Below, one piece after another: positions 1 through 9,887 of a stretch of 64,000 nt of DNA (position 1 is the stretch's first letter; every line of letters begins with the position of its first letter). The DNA is from an uncultured Pseudomonadales bacterium (GTDB lineage: Bacteria; Pseudomonadota; Gammaproteobacteria; Pseudomonadales; Pseudohongiellaceae): contig CALSUH010000010.1 in assembly GCA_943789485.1 (NCBI GenBank), positions 1-64,000 on the forward strand. The letters run 5' to 3'. The notes beneath the pieces were generated by a model. That model was not told where the DNA came from. It did no database searches and saw only the letters and a list, made by a program, of their open reading frames with translations. The translations under genes were made by a program, and so were the position numbers.

Positions 1-1
1 C

Positions 2-97
2 GGTGAGAGCCAGGAATACCTGATCCACGATCCAGAGACCAGCGAAGCGATGAAAAACGAAAATCGAAGAGTGATAATTGTATTATCCCAAAGGTGA
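2..97 (+). CDS. C-terminal fragment of OmpA/MotB-like C-terminal domain protein (truncated by window start)
   Basis: Frame 2 reads GESQEYLIHDPETSEAMKNENRRVIIVLSQR*; the NxNRRVxI pattern is typical of the end of OmpA-like domains. Only 31 aa visible. Confidence 0.5.
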   Translation, partial: GESQEYLIHDPETSEAMKNENRRVIIVLSQR

Positions 98-106
98 GCT
101 CTTTGA

Positions 107-349
107 TTACTTAGGTTCTTTCGGCTCTTTGCCCTCCTCGACCGCGAGAATATAGCCAAACAGGCTAGAGATGGTTTTAAAAACCGGCTTTGGTATATCT
201 CTTCCCAGGGGAATATCTCTGAATTCTTTGCTCATGGAGAAATCCTTAAGATCTGGAATACTGCCTTTGGCGGCGGCGTCCGCTAGTCTTTCGTCAAGCT
301 CACTGACTTTGCTAGTAGCCTGACTTGAATTAACCTCTTTTTCTGACAT
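107..349 (-). CDS. FhlB/YlqH-like protein resembling the FlhB C-terminal segment but without the NPTH region
   Basis: ORF track 107..352; the ATG is at 349. IPDLKDFSMSKEFRDIPLGRDIPKPVFKTISSLFGYILAVEEGK aligns by eye with FlhB VVIFSAPPLARALFVSTDINAEIPANLFLAVAQVLAYVFQLQ. TGATG overlap with the upstream fliK-like gene. Confidence 0.55.
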   Translation of the reverse strand: MSEKEVNSSQATSKVSELDERLADAAAKGSIPDLKDFSMSKEFRDIPLGRDIPKPVFKTISSLFGYILAVEEGKEPKEPK

Positions 350-1539
350 CAATTTTGCTCCGGACGCAGTGCTTGGAAGCGCAGGGAGGCCAATTGTAGA
401 TCGTTAAGGCCAAGGTTTTTCTCAAGTACTGGGGCTTGTATTTCAAGCTCAGTCCTCGGTGCTCCTTGCTCACAGCCAATAACTGCGTAGACACTGTCTT
501 TGTGAATGCTGATTTCTACTTCTATTTTACCGGTTCTGGGAAGGTCCACAGTGAAGCTGGCTTTCCACAAGTTTAACTCGCCAATTTCTTCTATATAGGC
601 GCGGCCGTGACTGATGGATAAGGGAATTGAATTACTGTAAGAGCCAAAGTTAACGGGCAATTCAAACAACCAGCGTAGTGAACCCTGCTCTGTTTCGAGC
701 AATGTCCTGCTTTGATTAGTAGAAATTTGTGTCAGTGCCTGCTCGGTTCTGTTCAGTAACAGTAATCGCGTATTGAGTGCGTTCTGTTCATTGTTCCGGT
801 ATTGGGTAATGCCGAAAGCTTCTACTTCAGCGCTGCGCCCGGCACCTAGCGCAACTGGCTTTATGCCGGCTCCAAGTGCGCCCATAAGCTTGAGTAATTG
901 ACCTTTCAAGTCCCCGTTAATGCTGCGCTGCAGTGTTTGATCCCCTTTAGTCCGCGCATCTACTTTACTTTCAAAAAGCAGGCCGGAGTCCTCCACAGCA
1001 AGTTTCAATTTTCCCGGATCAGCAAGCTGGCTCTTGCTGATGGCTTGCTTTTGAAGTGCTGCCAGTAAATCGGGGCTACCGCTGGGCAGTGAGCGCAGTG
1101 CAGAGGCGCTGTGGTTGTTTATCAGATTAATTAGCTGGGCAATGCTTGAGCGAGTCCTCGCTGATTCCATTTGTACTAGTTTTTCGGAAATCACTACCGA
1201 CTGATGCGCTGTTGCGCCGCTTTCCCTGGTAGCAGGATTGATAAGAGCAAAGCTGATCTGTGGTTCTAGTGACACCACCTTTATTAAGAGGGACTGCCCT
1301 GGCTTTAGTGCTATTGCAGTTTGGGTCTCGAATGTTTGTCCTTCAATTCGAAGCCGTGTTTGATTGGCCTTGGTAGCGATAACTGTCGCCTGGAGCTCCT
1401 GATTGATTTTCCAGGCAGGGGATTTTCCCGCCTGTGTAAAACCGGTAAGGGCAGCGCGAAGTCTGGGGAGATCAGAACTGAAAAGCTCTTGGCTCAATGG
1501 GGTTATCTCGCATGGAATATTGAATTTTATATATACCAC
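349..1539 (-). CDS. Flagellar hook-length control protein FliK-like (second copy), GTG start
   Basis: 396 aa; C-terminal part (LPRTGKIEVEISIHKDSVYAVIGCEQ...LEKNLGLNDLQLASLRFQ) is FliK C-domain-like; coupled to the FhlB-like ORF. Confidence 0.6.
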   Translation of the reverse strand: MVYIKFNIPCEITPLSQELFSSDLPRLRAALTGFTQAGKSPAWKINQELQATVIATKANQTRLRIEGQTFETQTAIALKPGQSLLIKVVSLEPQISFALINPATRESGATAHQSVVISEKLVQMESARTRSSIAQLINLINNHSASALRSLPSGSPDLLAALQKQAISKSQLADPGKLKLAVEDSGLLFESKVDARTKGDQTLQRSINGDLKGQLLKLMGALGAGIKPVALGAGRSAEVEAFGITQYRNNEQNALNTRLLLLNRTEQALTQISTNQSRTLLETEQGSLRWLFELPVNFGSYSNSIPLSISHGRAYIEEIGELNLWKASFTVDLPRTGKIEVEISIHKDSVYAVIGCEQGAPRTELEIQAPVLEKNLGLNDLQLASLRFQALRPEQN

Positions 1540-1579
1540 ATATCCGGTGGAGCATAGAAGTTGGAGCGTTTTATAGCCA

Positions 1580-1595
1580 TGGCACAGTACTTGCT
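1580..1595 (+). promoter_or_regulatory. Sigma-54 -24/-12 promoter element upstream of fliG
   Basis: TGGCACAGTACTTGCT matches TGGCAC-N5-TTGCW exactly. Confidence 0.75.
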
Positions 1596-1794
1596 AAATA
1601 CCTAACAGAGACGGTAAATAACGTAGACGAAAATAGCTAGTTTGGACGCTAAGGCCCGTTTAAAGGGGTGTTCGGACGGATCGAACGGTATTGGCGTCAT
1701 AAATATGGTGGTAGAAAAATAACGTTGTCAATAGATTGACAGTGGGTCGAGCGAGCTCGATTGGCAGATTGATAACACTAAAAGAAGCAATGAG

Positions 1795-2808
1795 ATGAAA
1801 AAGCGCAAAGGCTCAAAGCAATCAGGATCAGAAAAGGCAGCTCAGTTCCTGATGGTAATGGGGGAGGAATCAGCAGCGGATATTCTGCGTCAGCTTTCCA
1901 GTGACGAAGTCCAGAAGATTGGATTTGAGATGAATGGCATGGGTGAGATGGGTGTGGATGATGTTAATAAAGTGCTGATCTCCTTCCTCGATCAGTCGCA
2001 GCAGGATACCTCCATTAGTATGGAGTCGGAGAAGTTCACAAGGTCTGTGCTGGTGCAGGCTTTAGGTGATGAAAATGCAGACCGAATCCTAGCAAAGATC
2101 ACCCTAGGAGGAAGTACCAGGGGGCTAGATTCACTGAAATGGATGGAGCCACAGCTGATCGCTGGCATTATTGAGACCGAACACCCGCAGATTCAAGCGA
2201 TTGTAGTTTCCCATCTAGGCGAAGAATTGGCCGGTGAAGTGCTGGCCAACCTGCCTGAAGATGCTGCCGTTGAATTGGTCATCAGGATGGCTGAGATGGA
2301 ATCGGTGGATCCGGCGGCATTGCAAGAACTTAACGAAACCCTTGAGAAACAAGTTGAGGGTGTGGTTAGCAAAAAAAGCCCAGAATTGGGTGGAGTTAAA
2401 AGCGTTGCCGGTATTTTCAACGCCCTCGATAAAGCTTTTGAAGAAAGGCTCATGAAGAAAATTGCCGAACAAACTGAGGACACAGCGGAGCGTATACAGG
2501 AAGAAATGTTCGTTTTTGATGACCTCAAGAAAATACCGGACAGAGACTTCCAAAAGCTTCTCAGAGAATTGGCTACAGACCAGCTGGTTCTGGCGTTAAA
2601 GGGTGCAGATAAAACCATTGAAGAAAAGGTACTCAAGAATATGTCTAGCCGTGCAGCAGAAATATTCGTTGAAGACATGGAAAGCCTAGGACCGGTCAGA
2701 GTCAGTGATGTTGAAGAAGCGCAAAAAGAAATTCTTTCTGCAACCAAGGAACTGGCAGATGCCGGCGAAATTTCACTGGGTCAGGATGCAAGCGGAATGA
2801 TTGGGTAG
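1795..2808 (+). CDS. fliG: Flagellar motor switch protein FliG
   Basis: 337 aa; EHPQIQAIVVSHL, MFVFDDLKKIPDRDFQKLLRE and MSSRAAEIFVEDMESLGPV are FliG hallmarks. Confidence 0.97.
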   Translation: MKKRKGSKQSGSEKAAQFLMVMGEESAADILRQLSSDEVQKIGFEMNGMGEMGVDDVNKVLISFLDQSQQDTSISMESEKFTRSVLVQALGDENADRILAKITLGGSTRGLDSLKWMEPQLIAGIIETEHPQIQAIVVSHLGEELAGEVLANLPEDAAVELVIRMAEMESVDPAALQELNETLEKQVEGVVSKKSPELGGVKSVAGIFNALDKAFEERLMKKIAEQTEDTAERIQEEMFVFDDLKKIPDRDFQKLLRELATDQLVLALKGADKTIEEKVLKNMSSRAAEIFVEDMESLGPVRVSDVEEAQKEILSATKELADAGEISLGQDASGMIG

Positions 2809-2825
2809 CGCAATGGGCGATAACA

Positions 2826-3758
2826 ATGAGTGAATTACTGTCAGACAATGAAGTAGAAGCCTTGATCAACGAGGTCGGTGACGAAGGACCCGACTCGCGG
2901 ATTATCAGTGAAAGTTATGAGCTCTATGACATAACCAGCGGCATGCATCGAGTCAAAGGTTGGACGCAGGATGTGAAAATTGTTGATGAGCGTATCCAGA
3001 CTAACCTCAGGATCGCGCTTCTTGGCATGTTGCAAAAAAGCGTAGTGATAAAGCGCAAAGAAATTCACATTTCTAAGTTTTCCTCCTACGCAAAATCACT
3101 GGACGTGCCGGCAAGTATAAATGTTTATTCGATTACTGGAATGGTAGGTTATTCCGCTCTCGTTATTTCAGCCGATCTTGTGCATTCTTTGGTGAACATA
3201 TTTTTTGGTGGCGGGTCTCGGCCAATTAAAATTGAAGGGCGCGACTTCACCGATACTGAGACGCGGGTTGTCAAACTCATCCTTGCTACGATCATTGAAA
3301 CTATTAAAGCTAGCTGGAAAGAGCTTGCTGACTCGGATTTCACTGAGGTGGAAACTGATGTCAATCCAGCTCACCTTTCCACCTATGGCGAGAATGACGT
3401 GCTTATGATCAGGCCGTTCACCGTGACCCTGTCCGGAGGAACCGGTGGAGAAATTCATTTGGTGATGCCCGGTGGAGTAATCGATGCCATCTTCCGCAAC
3501 AAAAAATCAAAAATACAGAGTGGTGAAATATCGGCAAAAGAGGTTATTTCAGGAAGGGCTCTTGGATTTGAAGTGGACATTACTGGAGAGTTGACTGGCG
3601 CCAAGCTAACAATCGGCGAGATTTTCAAACTAAAGCTTGGCGATATTATCACTGTGGATTCACCAGAGGAATTAGACCTGAAGGTGAATGGCATTGCTAA
3701 GCGCAAAGCTAAAATGGGTGATATTAACGGCAGGGTCGGGTTAAAGGTGCTGAGCTAA
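2826..3758 (+). CDS. fliM: Flagellar motor switch protein FliM
   Basis: 310 aa; LLSDNEVEALINEV N-terminal segment (CheY-P-binding type), GGTGGEIHLVMPGGVIDAI. Confidence 0.93.
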   Translation: MSELLSDNEVEALINEVGDEGPDSRIISESYELYDITSGMHRVKGWTQDVKIVDERIQTNLRIALLGMLQKSVVIKRKEIHISKFSSYAKSLDVPASINVYSITGMVGYSALVISADLVHSLVNIFFGGGSRPIKIEGRDFTDTETRVVKLILATIIETIKASWKELADSDFTEVETDVNPAHLSTYGENDVLMIRPFTVTLSGGTGGEIHLVMPGGVIDAIFRNKKSKIQSGEISAKEVISGRALGFEVDITGELTGAKLTIGEIFKLKLGDIITVDSPEELDLKVNGIAKRKAKMGDINGRVGLKVLS

Positions 3759-3777
3759 TAGGCTCAGGAAAACTCTT

Positions 3778-4218
3778 ATGAATGACAATAATAAGCCAAA
3801 CAACACTAACTATCAGCAACCAGGACAAACTATGGCCGGCAGCAATAACGGGCGGGGTGAAACAGTCGAGGGAGACGCTATACGTTCAGTCCGTCCTCTG
3901 GCTCTGGGTGAGCTCAGTGAACCGTTAGGGGCAAAAAGGATTCCGTCTTTGGGCGTTGCCGATGCTGTTGGCTTGTCCGGACTTGGAGAAATACCCATAG
4001 AACTTATCCTTGAAGTTGGTAGAACGGATATCTCGATTAAAGAGCTGATGGAGCTGAAAGAAGGCTCCTACGTGAGCCTCAAGAATGTTGCGGTTGATAC
4101 CATCGATGTGCGTGTAGGCGAAGAGATGATTGCCCAAGGTGAAGCGATTTCTCTGCAGCATAGATATGCTATTCGTATTCGTGATGTGCAGTTGCAGGCG
4201 GGTTTGGACAAGGATTAA
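3778..4218 (+). CDS. fliN: Flagellar motor switch protein FliN (copy 1)
   Basis: SpoA-type domain: IPIELILEVGRTDISIKELMELKEGSYVSL...; located between fliM and fliO. Confidence 0.92.
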   Translation: MNDNNKPNNTNYQQPGQTMAGSNNGRGETVEGDAIRSVRPLALGELSEPLGAKRIPSLGVADAVGLSGLGEIPIELILEVGRTDISIKELMELKEGSYVSLKNVAVDTIDVRVGEEMIAQGEAISLQHRYAIRIRDVQLQAGLDKD

Positions 4219-4730
4219 TGACAGTGAATTATCATACTCATAGAAGTCAACTGCGAAAAGTCTTCGAAAGAATTCTCTACTTAGTCGTTTCGGCAATGAT
4301 GATTTTGGTAAGTCAATTTTCTTCGGCAGCACAATCAAGCGATGACATTGGCACTTCCGGGGCTACCGGCATAGGGTTTGGCGCAGAGTCTAACTCAAAC
4401 TATTTAATTCAAGTAATCTCTGCTTTGATACTAATCGTGGTTATCCTTTTTGCCTTAGCTGCCATCGTCAAAAAATTTAACATTGTGCCAGGAGTCTCCT
4501 CTGGGCAGATGAGAATCATTTCCGGCATCAGTCTTGGAGGAAAGGATAAGCTTATCTTGGTTGAAATAGGTGATGAACAAATCGTACTAGGTGCCAGCCC
4601 GGGAAGAATACAAAAAATACATACTCTCGCCGCGCCCATAGCAACAGAAAACCCTGCTCGCTTGCAGGGGACTACGCAATCTACTTTCTCCTCTATATTG
4701 AGCTCGTTCACTAAAGGCGAACGTTCATGA
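4218..4730 (+). CDS. fliO: Flagellar biosynthetic protein FliO
   Basis: Single TM plus MRIISGISLGGKDKLILVEIGDEQIVLGAS; position fliN-fliO-fliP. Confidence 0.88.
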   Translation: MTVNYHTHRSQLRKVFERILYLVVSAMMILVSQFSSAAQSSDDIGTSGATGIGFGAESNSNYLIQVISALILIVVILFALAAIVKKFNIVPGVSSGQMRIISGISLGGKDKLILVEIGDEQIVLGASPGRIQKIHTLAAPIATENPARLQGTTQSTFSSILSSFTKGERS

Positions 4731-5470
4731 GAAGGAATTTAATCGCTTTTGCTGTTTTACTAATGCCTGGTTTTGCATTCGCGGCCTCATCTGATCTCAC
4801 CTTTGTTACTTCTGAGCAAGGCCCTGATGGAAGCGCGGTTTATAGCGTAAGTCTGCAAGTGCTACTTTTTATGACAATGTTGTCGATGTTGCCTGCAGCA
4901 TTGATGACGATGACTTCATTTACCCGAATCATAATAGTGCTATCCATTCTCCGGCAAGCGTTAGGTATGATGCAGACGCCTTCCAATCAAATAATTATTG
5001 GCGTGGCCTTGTTCACCACCTTTTTCATTATGAGTCCGGTATTTGAAGCGGCTTATGAAAATGGCCTGCAACCTTATATGGAAGAAACCATCGATTTTGA
5101 TGAGGCGCTTCAAGAAACCGGCGACCCTTTCCATAATTTCATGACTGGGCAGGCGAGAGATTCTGATGTGGCCCTTTTTTCAGAGATGGGCGGTTATGAT
5201 GGATTTGATTCCATTGAAGAGATTCCATTTCGAGTTCTGATACCAGCTTATATTACCAGTGAGTTGAAGACAGCATTCCAAATTGGCTTCCTTATATTCA
5301 TACCCTTTCTTGTTATTGATTTGGTGGTGTCCAGTATTTTAATGTCCATGGGCATGATGATGCTATCGCCTATGCTTATTTCTCTACCTTTCAAGATTAT
5401 GCTTTTTGTATTGGTGGACGGCTGGACGCTAGTCATGGGCACATTGGCGGCGAGTTTTTTAACAACCTAA
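4727..5470 (+). CDS. fliP: Flagellar biosynthetic protein FliP
   Basis: TSFTRIIIVLSILRQALGMMQTPSNQIIIGVALF...IPFLVIDLVVSSILMSMGMMMLSP. Confidence 0.97.
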   Translation: MRRNLIAFAVLLMPGFAFAASSDLTFVTSEQGPDGSAVYSVSLQVLLFMTMLSMLPAALMTMTSFTRIIIVLSILRQALGMMQTPSNQIIIGVALFTTFFIMSPVFEAAYENGLQPYMEETIDFDEALQETGDPFHNFMTGQARDSDVALFSEMGGYDGFDSIEEIPFRVLIPAYITSELKTAFQIGFLIFIPFLVIDLVVSSILMSMGMMMLSPMLISLPFKIMLFVLVDGWTLVMGTLAASFLTT

Positions 5471-5486
5471 TAGCGGAAATCCGGAA

Positions 5487-5756
5487 ATGACTGAAGACGT
5501 AGTGTTACAGGTTGGGCGAGATGCCCTTTACTTAATGGTCTCCCTCGGTGGACCGCTGCTTCTTTCGGCGCTTTTTGTTGGCCTGCTAATTGGTATTTTA
5601 CAGGCAGCTATTCAAGTGCAGGAACAAACCCTTAGTTTTATCCCCAAGCTCGCTTCTTTGGTAGTTGCGCTGATGATACTTGGGCCTTATTTACTGCAGC
5701 TTTGGATCGGCTTCACCCAGAGTTTGTTCTTACAAATTCCAGACTTAATAGGTTGA
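5487..5756 (+). CDS. fliQ: Flagellar biosynthetic protein FliQ
   Basis: 89 aa, two TM; GILQAAIQVQEQTLSFIPKL. Confidence 0.96.
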   Translation: MTEDVVLQVGRDALYLMVSLGGPLLLSALFVGLLIGILQAAIQVQEQTLSFIPKLASLVVALMILGPYLLQLWIGFTQSLFLQIPDLIG

Positions 5757-5778
5757 CCAGCTAGCAGACTGCTCATAG

Positions 5779-6555
5779 ATGAAAATGGAAATAAATGTTG
5801 ATGACATAACGGCTTGGGTAGGAGATTTCTTCTGGCCGTTTATAAGATTGGGAGCTCTGTTTGCGGCAGCCCCAATCTTTGGTGCGCGTACGGTACCGAT
5901 CAGGGCTCGTATCATACTGGCGGTGGCAGTAACTGTTTTGATTCAGCCTTCATTGCCATTACTTCCTGCTATCGACCCATTGAGCCCAAGAGGATTGCTG
6001 ATCATTTTTCAGCAAGTCGTGATCGGCTTGTCTCTCGCGATGATTATGCAGCTTATATTTTCCACATTGGTTATGACCGGTCAGATGGTGGCAACAACTA
6101 TGGGGCTTGGATTTGCCTCAACTGTTGATCCTCAGAATGGGGTTCAGGTAACAATGCTAGGACAGTTTTACTTGATCATTGCGACATTATTTTTTCTCGC
6201 TTTTGATGGACATCTGGTACTGATCAGAATCCTAGCGGACAGCTTTACTACCTTGCCTATTGACGGAGAGTTTATTGATGTACAGGTATTCTGGGGAGTT
6301 GCTAATTACACATCTGAGGTTCTAGTGTCGGCCGTATTGGTAGCGTTGCCGATTATGTTGGGAGTATTGCTGGTTAACCTAGCATTCGGCGTGATGACCC
6401 GGGCAGCTCCGCAGTTGAATATTTTTGCGGTGGGCTTTTCTCTTACCATACTGGCCGGGTTTGTGCTTATGGCTATAAGTATTCCTCTTCTGTCACCCTT
6501 GCTGTCTAACCTGTTCGCGAATGGTTTCGGCTTTATGAGGGCTGTCGTCAACTAG
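5779..6555 (+). CDS. fliR: Flagellar biosynthetic protein FliR
   Basis: Multi-TM; PIFGARTVPIRARIILA, FGVMTRAAPQLNIFAVGF. Confidence 0.95.
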   Translation: MKMEINVDDITAWVGDFFWPFIRLGALFAAAPIFGARTVPIRARIILAVAVTVLIQPSLPLLPAIDPLSPRGLLIIFQQVVIGLSLAMIMQLIFSTLVMTGQMVATTMGLGFASTVDPQNGVQVTMLGQFYLIIATLFFLAFDGHLVLIRILADSFTTLPIDGEFIDVQVFWGVANYTSEVLVSAVLVALPIMLGVLLVNLAFGVMTRAAPQLNIFAVGFSLTILAGFVLMAISIPLLSPLLSNLFANGFGFMRAVVN

Positions 6556-6568
6556 ACGCGGTGGAAAT

Positions 6569-7720
6569 ATGGCAGATAAGAGCGCACAAGAACGTACTGA
6601 AGAGGCAACCCCGAAACGTCGGGAAGACTCCCGCAAGAAGGGTCAGGTCCCCCGTTCTAAAGAACTCAACACCTTTACCTCTCTAATAGCCGGAGGGGCG
6701 ACGATGCTTGTCTTTGGCCCCCAGGTGGTTGATAAATTGAATGAACTGCTGATCAAAGGGCTTAGCTTTGGTCACGAGGAAGCATTCAGCGACGTCTTCG
6801 TTAGCTTACAGATGTCTAATGCCATCGTGATTTTTATTGTGCTGCTTGCGCCAGTGCTGATTGTGACAATGCTGGCGGCCATGATCAGCCCAATATCTCT
6901 AGGAGGATTGGTCTTCAGCGCTTCATTGGTGATGCCGAAGATGGAGCGAATCAGCCCAATCAAAGGCATCGAGCGAATATTTTCCAGCAAATCATTGCTT
7001 GAGTTGGTTAAGGCCATTACCAAATTTGTTTTGGTTGCTTCCGTGACGATACTGGTGATCAGTATGGTTCTCGATCAGATTCTAATCTTGTCTCTGCTGC
7101 CGATTACGGTTGCCTTGTCACAGGCAGGGGATCTAGTGATTTGGTGTTTCTTCGGTTTTAGCGCTGTGCTTGTCATAGTGGTGATAATGGATGTGCCTTA
7201 TCAGCTTTGGGATTACAGTCGCCAAATCCGTATGACAAGGCAGGAAGTTAAAGACGAAATGAAGGAGACGGAAGGTCGTCCAGAAGTAAAAAGCGAGATT
7301 CGAGATCGGCAGCAGCAAGCGGCTCGTCAGCGCATGATGACCGATGTGCCAACGGCAGATGTGGTGATCACTAACCCGACCCATTTTGCAGTGGCTTTGC
7401 GCTACGACCGTCATGGATCAGGGGCGCCCACTGTGGTGGCCAAGGGTAGAGACCTAGTAGCAACGAGAATTCGGGAGCTGGCTGTCGAGCATAACGTTGT
7501 TATTTTCTCGGCACCGCCATTGGCGCGAGCACTTTTCGTTTCTACTGACATCAATGCAGAAATTCCAGCCAATTTATTTCTCGCGGTCGCGCAGGTGCTC
7601 GCCTATGTTTTCCAACTGCAAGAGTTCAGACCGACCCAAGGAAAGAGGCCGAAACCGCCAGATGATTTATCGGTTCCACAAGACTATCTTAATCATCCGA
7701 TGTTTGGGGCTCATAGCTAA
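6569..7720 (+). CDS. flhB: Flagellar export switch protein FlhB
   Basis: AQERTEEATPKRREDSRKKGQVPRSKE and NPTHFAVALRYD autocleavage site. Confidence 0.98.
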   Translation: MADKSAQERTEEATPKRREDSRKKGQVPRSKELNTFTSLIAGGATMLVFGPQVVDKLNELLIKGLSFGHEEAFSDVFVSLQMSNAIVIFIVLLAPVLIVTMLAAMISPISLGGLVFSASLVMPKMERISPIKGIERIFSSKSLLELVKAITKFVLVASVTILVISMVLDQILILSLLPITVALSQAGDLVIWCFFGFSAVLVIVVIMDVPYQLWDYSRQIRMTRQEVKDEMKETEGRPEVKSEIRDRQQQAARQRMMTDVPTADVVITNPTHFAVALRYDRHGSGAPTVVAKGRDLVATRIRELAVEHNVVIFSAPPLARALFVSTDINAEIPANLFLAVAQVLAYVFQLQEFRPTQGKRPKPPDDLSVPQDYLNHPMFGAHS

Positions 7721-9840
7721 TGGCTACAATAAACGAACAGAACATTAACAAAAGCTTTCCCGGCTTTAATGTGCAAATAATTGGCTTTGGCGCGCCATTT
7801 TTGATCGTCATGATACTCGGCATGATGATTTTGCCTTTGCCGCCATTCATTCTGGATTTTTTGTTCACTTTCAACATAGCCCTGTCCTTGATCGTGCTAT
7901 TGGCCTCTATCTATGTCAGTCGACCTCTGGACTTCGGTGTCTTCCCAAGTGTCTTGTTGATAGCAACCTTACTTAGGTTAGCGCTTAATGTGGCATCGAC
8001 CCGAGTGGTGCTGCTCGAGGGCCACAATGGCACTGCAGCGGCGGGGCGCGTTATCGAGGCGTTCGGTGATTTTGTGGTGGGTGGTAACTACGCCGTCGGC
8101 CTCGTGGTTTTCGCGATCTTGGTAATCATCAACTTTGTTGTAGTAACCAAAGGTGCGGGACGTATTTCAGAGGTCACCGCGCGCTTTACTTTGGATGCTA
8201 TGCCTGGCAAGCAAATGGCGATTGACGCCGATCTTAATTCGGGTCTGATCGGTCAGGAAGACGCTCGTGAGCGACGCGCAGATGTGGCTCGAGAGGCAAG
8301 CTTTTACGGTGCGATGGATGGTGCCAGTAAATTTGTACGCGGAGATGCAATCGCGGGCATTTTGATCCTTTTCATTAATGTTATCGGTGGCTTCTCCATC
8401 GGTATTCTGCAGTACAACTTGTCTGCTGATGAAGCGGCTACCAACTATATTTTGCTAACTATCGGTGACGGTCTGGTTGCACAGATTCCTTCTTTACTGT
8501 TGTCAGTTGCTGCTGCGCTTATCGTTACCCGAGTAGGTTCGGCTGCAGATATCGGCGGGCAGATCAGTGAGCAGATTTTGCAAAGCCCGAAGGTGTTCTA
8601 TATCACGGCCGGTATTATTGGATCGCTAGGTATGGTCCCGGGAATGCCGAACATGATTTTCTTGTTCATCTCGGCAGTTCTGTTATTAGCTGGCTACAAC
8701 ATCGGCCAAGGCACGGTGGTCGAAGAAGACAAGTCCGAAGACGTAGTCCCACGCTCGGCCGAAGAGTTGGAAATAGCCACTGAGTTGAGTTGGGATGATG
8801 TGCTTGGTGTTGACATCATCGGTCTAGAAGTTGGCTATAGATTGATCTCCTTGGTGGACCAAAAACAAGGTGGTGAGCTACTGGGTCGGATCAAGGGGAT
8901 TAGAAAGAAAATATCACAAGATCTCGGCTTCCTTGTGCATTCGGTGCACATACACGACAACTTAAATTTACCCCCTAATGGTTATCGCATTACGCTGTTA
9001 GATGTTCCAGTTGCGTCGGGAGAAGTACATCCTGGCCTAGATATGGCTATCAATCCGGGCCAAGTTTTTGGTGAACTCGATGGCGTGCCCGGGAAGGACC
9101 CAGCTTTTGATCTTGACACGGTCTGGATTGAGCCAGGACAAAAAGAAGAGGCGCAAGCAAAAGGCTATACAGTGGTGGACTGCAGCACTGTGATAGCGAC
9201 TCATTTAAGTCATGCACTGCGAACTCATGCCTATGAGCTGCTAGGCCATGATGAAGTGCAAAAGCTGTTAGATAGCCTTGCGCAGAAATCTCCCAAGCTG
9301 GTCGAAAATTTGATACCGGATATTCTTCCGCTTGGAACCATACTCAAGGTCATGCAAAACCTGCTGGAAGAGAGTATTCCAATTCGAGATACCCGATCAA
9401 TTGTTGAAGCTCTGGCTGAATACGGTGTCAATGAGAAGAATTCTGACCTTCTTACCACCGCTGTCAGGAACTCCATCGGGCGCACCATTTGCCAGAGCGT
9501 GGTCGGCGCTGAAGCCGAGATCAAGGTAATTACCTTGCAGCCGGATATGGAGCGGCTGCTGCTGGATTCTGTCGGCGGTGAGAATGTCACTGGCCTGATA
9601 GGCATTGAGCCGGGGCTGGCAGAAACACTATTGAATGAAATACAGGCCTCTACTCAGGAATTAGAAGCGAGCGGTCAGACGCCGGTTATTTTGGTATCTG
9701 ACCGTTTGCGCCCATGGCTATCTAGATTTGCCCGAGGTGCTAATCCTAGGTTGAGGGTGCTTGCCTATACAGAGATAGCGAATAACAAACGGATTGAAGT
9801 TGTTTCCACACTGGGACAACTTGGAATTAAAGCAGCGTAG
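7720..9840 (+). CDS. flhA: Flagellar export gate protein FlhA
   Basis: 706 aa; FPSVLLIATLLRLALNVASTR, DAMPGKQMAIDADLNSGLI. Confidence 0.98.
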   Translation: MATINEQNINKSFPGFNVQIIGFGAPFLIVMILGMMILPLPPFILDFLFTFNIALSLIVLLASIYVSRPLDFGVFPSVLLIATLLRLALNVASTRVVLLEGHNGTAAAGRVIEAFGDFVVGGNYAVGLVVFAILVIINFVVVTKGAGRISEVTARFTLDAMPGKQMAIDADLNSGLIGQEDARERRADVAREASFYGAMDGASKFVRGDAIAGILILFINVIGGFSIGILQYNLSADEAATNYILLTIGDGLVAQIPSLLLSVAAALIVTRVGSAADIGGQISEQILQSPKVFYITAGIIGSLGMVPGMPNMIFLFISAVLLLAGYNIGQGTVVEEDKSEDVVPRSAEELEIATELSWDDVLGVDIIGLEVGYRLISLVDQKQGGELLGRIKGIRKKISQDLGFLVHSVHIHDNLNLPPNGYRITLLDVPVASGEVHPGLDMAINPGQVFGELDGVPGKDPAFDLDTVWIEPGQKEEAQAKGYTVVDCSTVIATHLSHALRTHAYELLGHDEVQKLLDSLAQKSPKLVENLIPDILPLGTILKVMQNLLEESIPIRDTRSIVEALAEYGVNEKNSDLLTTAVRNSIGRTICQSVVGAEAEIKVITLQPDMERLLLDSVGGENVTGLIGIEPGLAETLLNEIQASTQELEASGQTPVILVSDRLRPWLSRFARGANPRLRVLAYTEIANNKRIEVVSTLGQLGIKAA

Positions 9841-9887
9841 CCTAGTCAGTATTAGGGCTGATTAGAATTGACTGCCGGGAGGCTCAA

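Noticed and set aside
2193-2747. 184-aa antisense ORF inside fliG
   Set aside because: Ser-rich mirror of a well-supported gene; no independent family signal.
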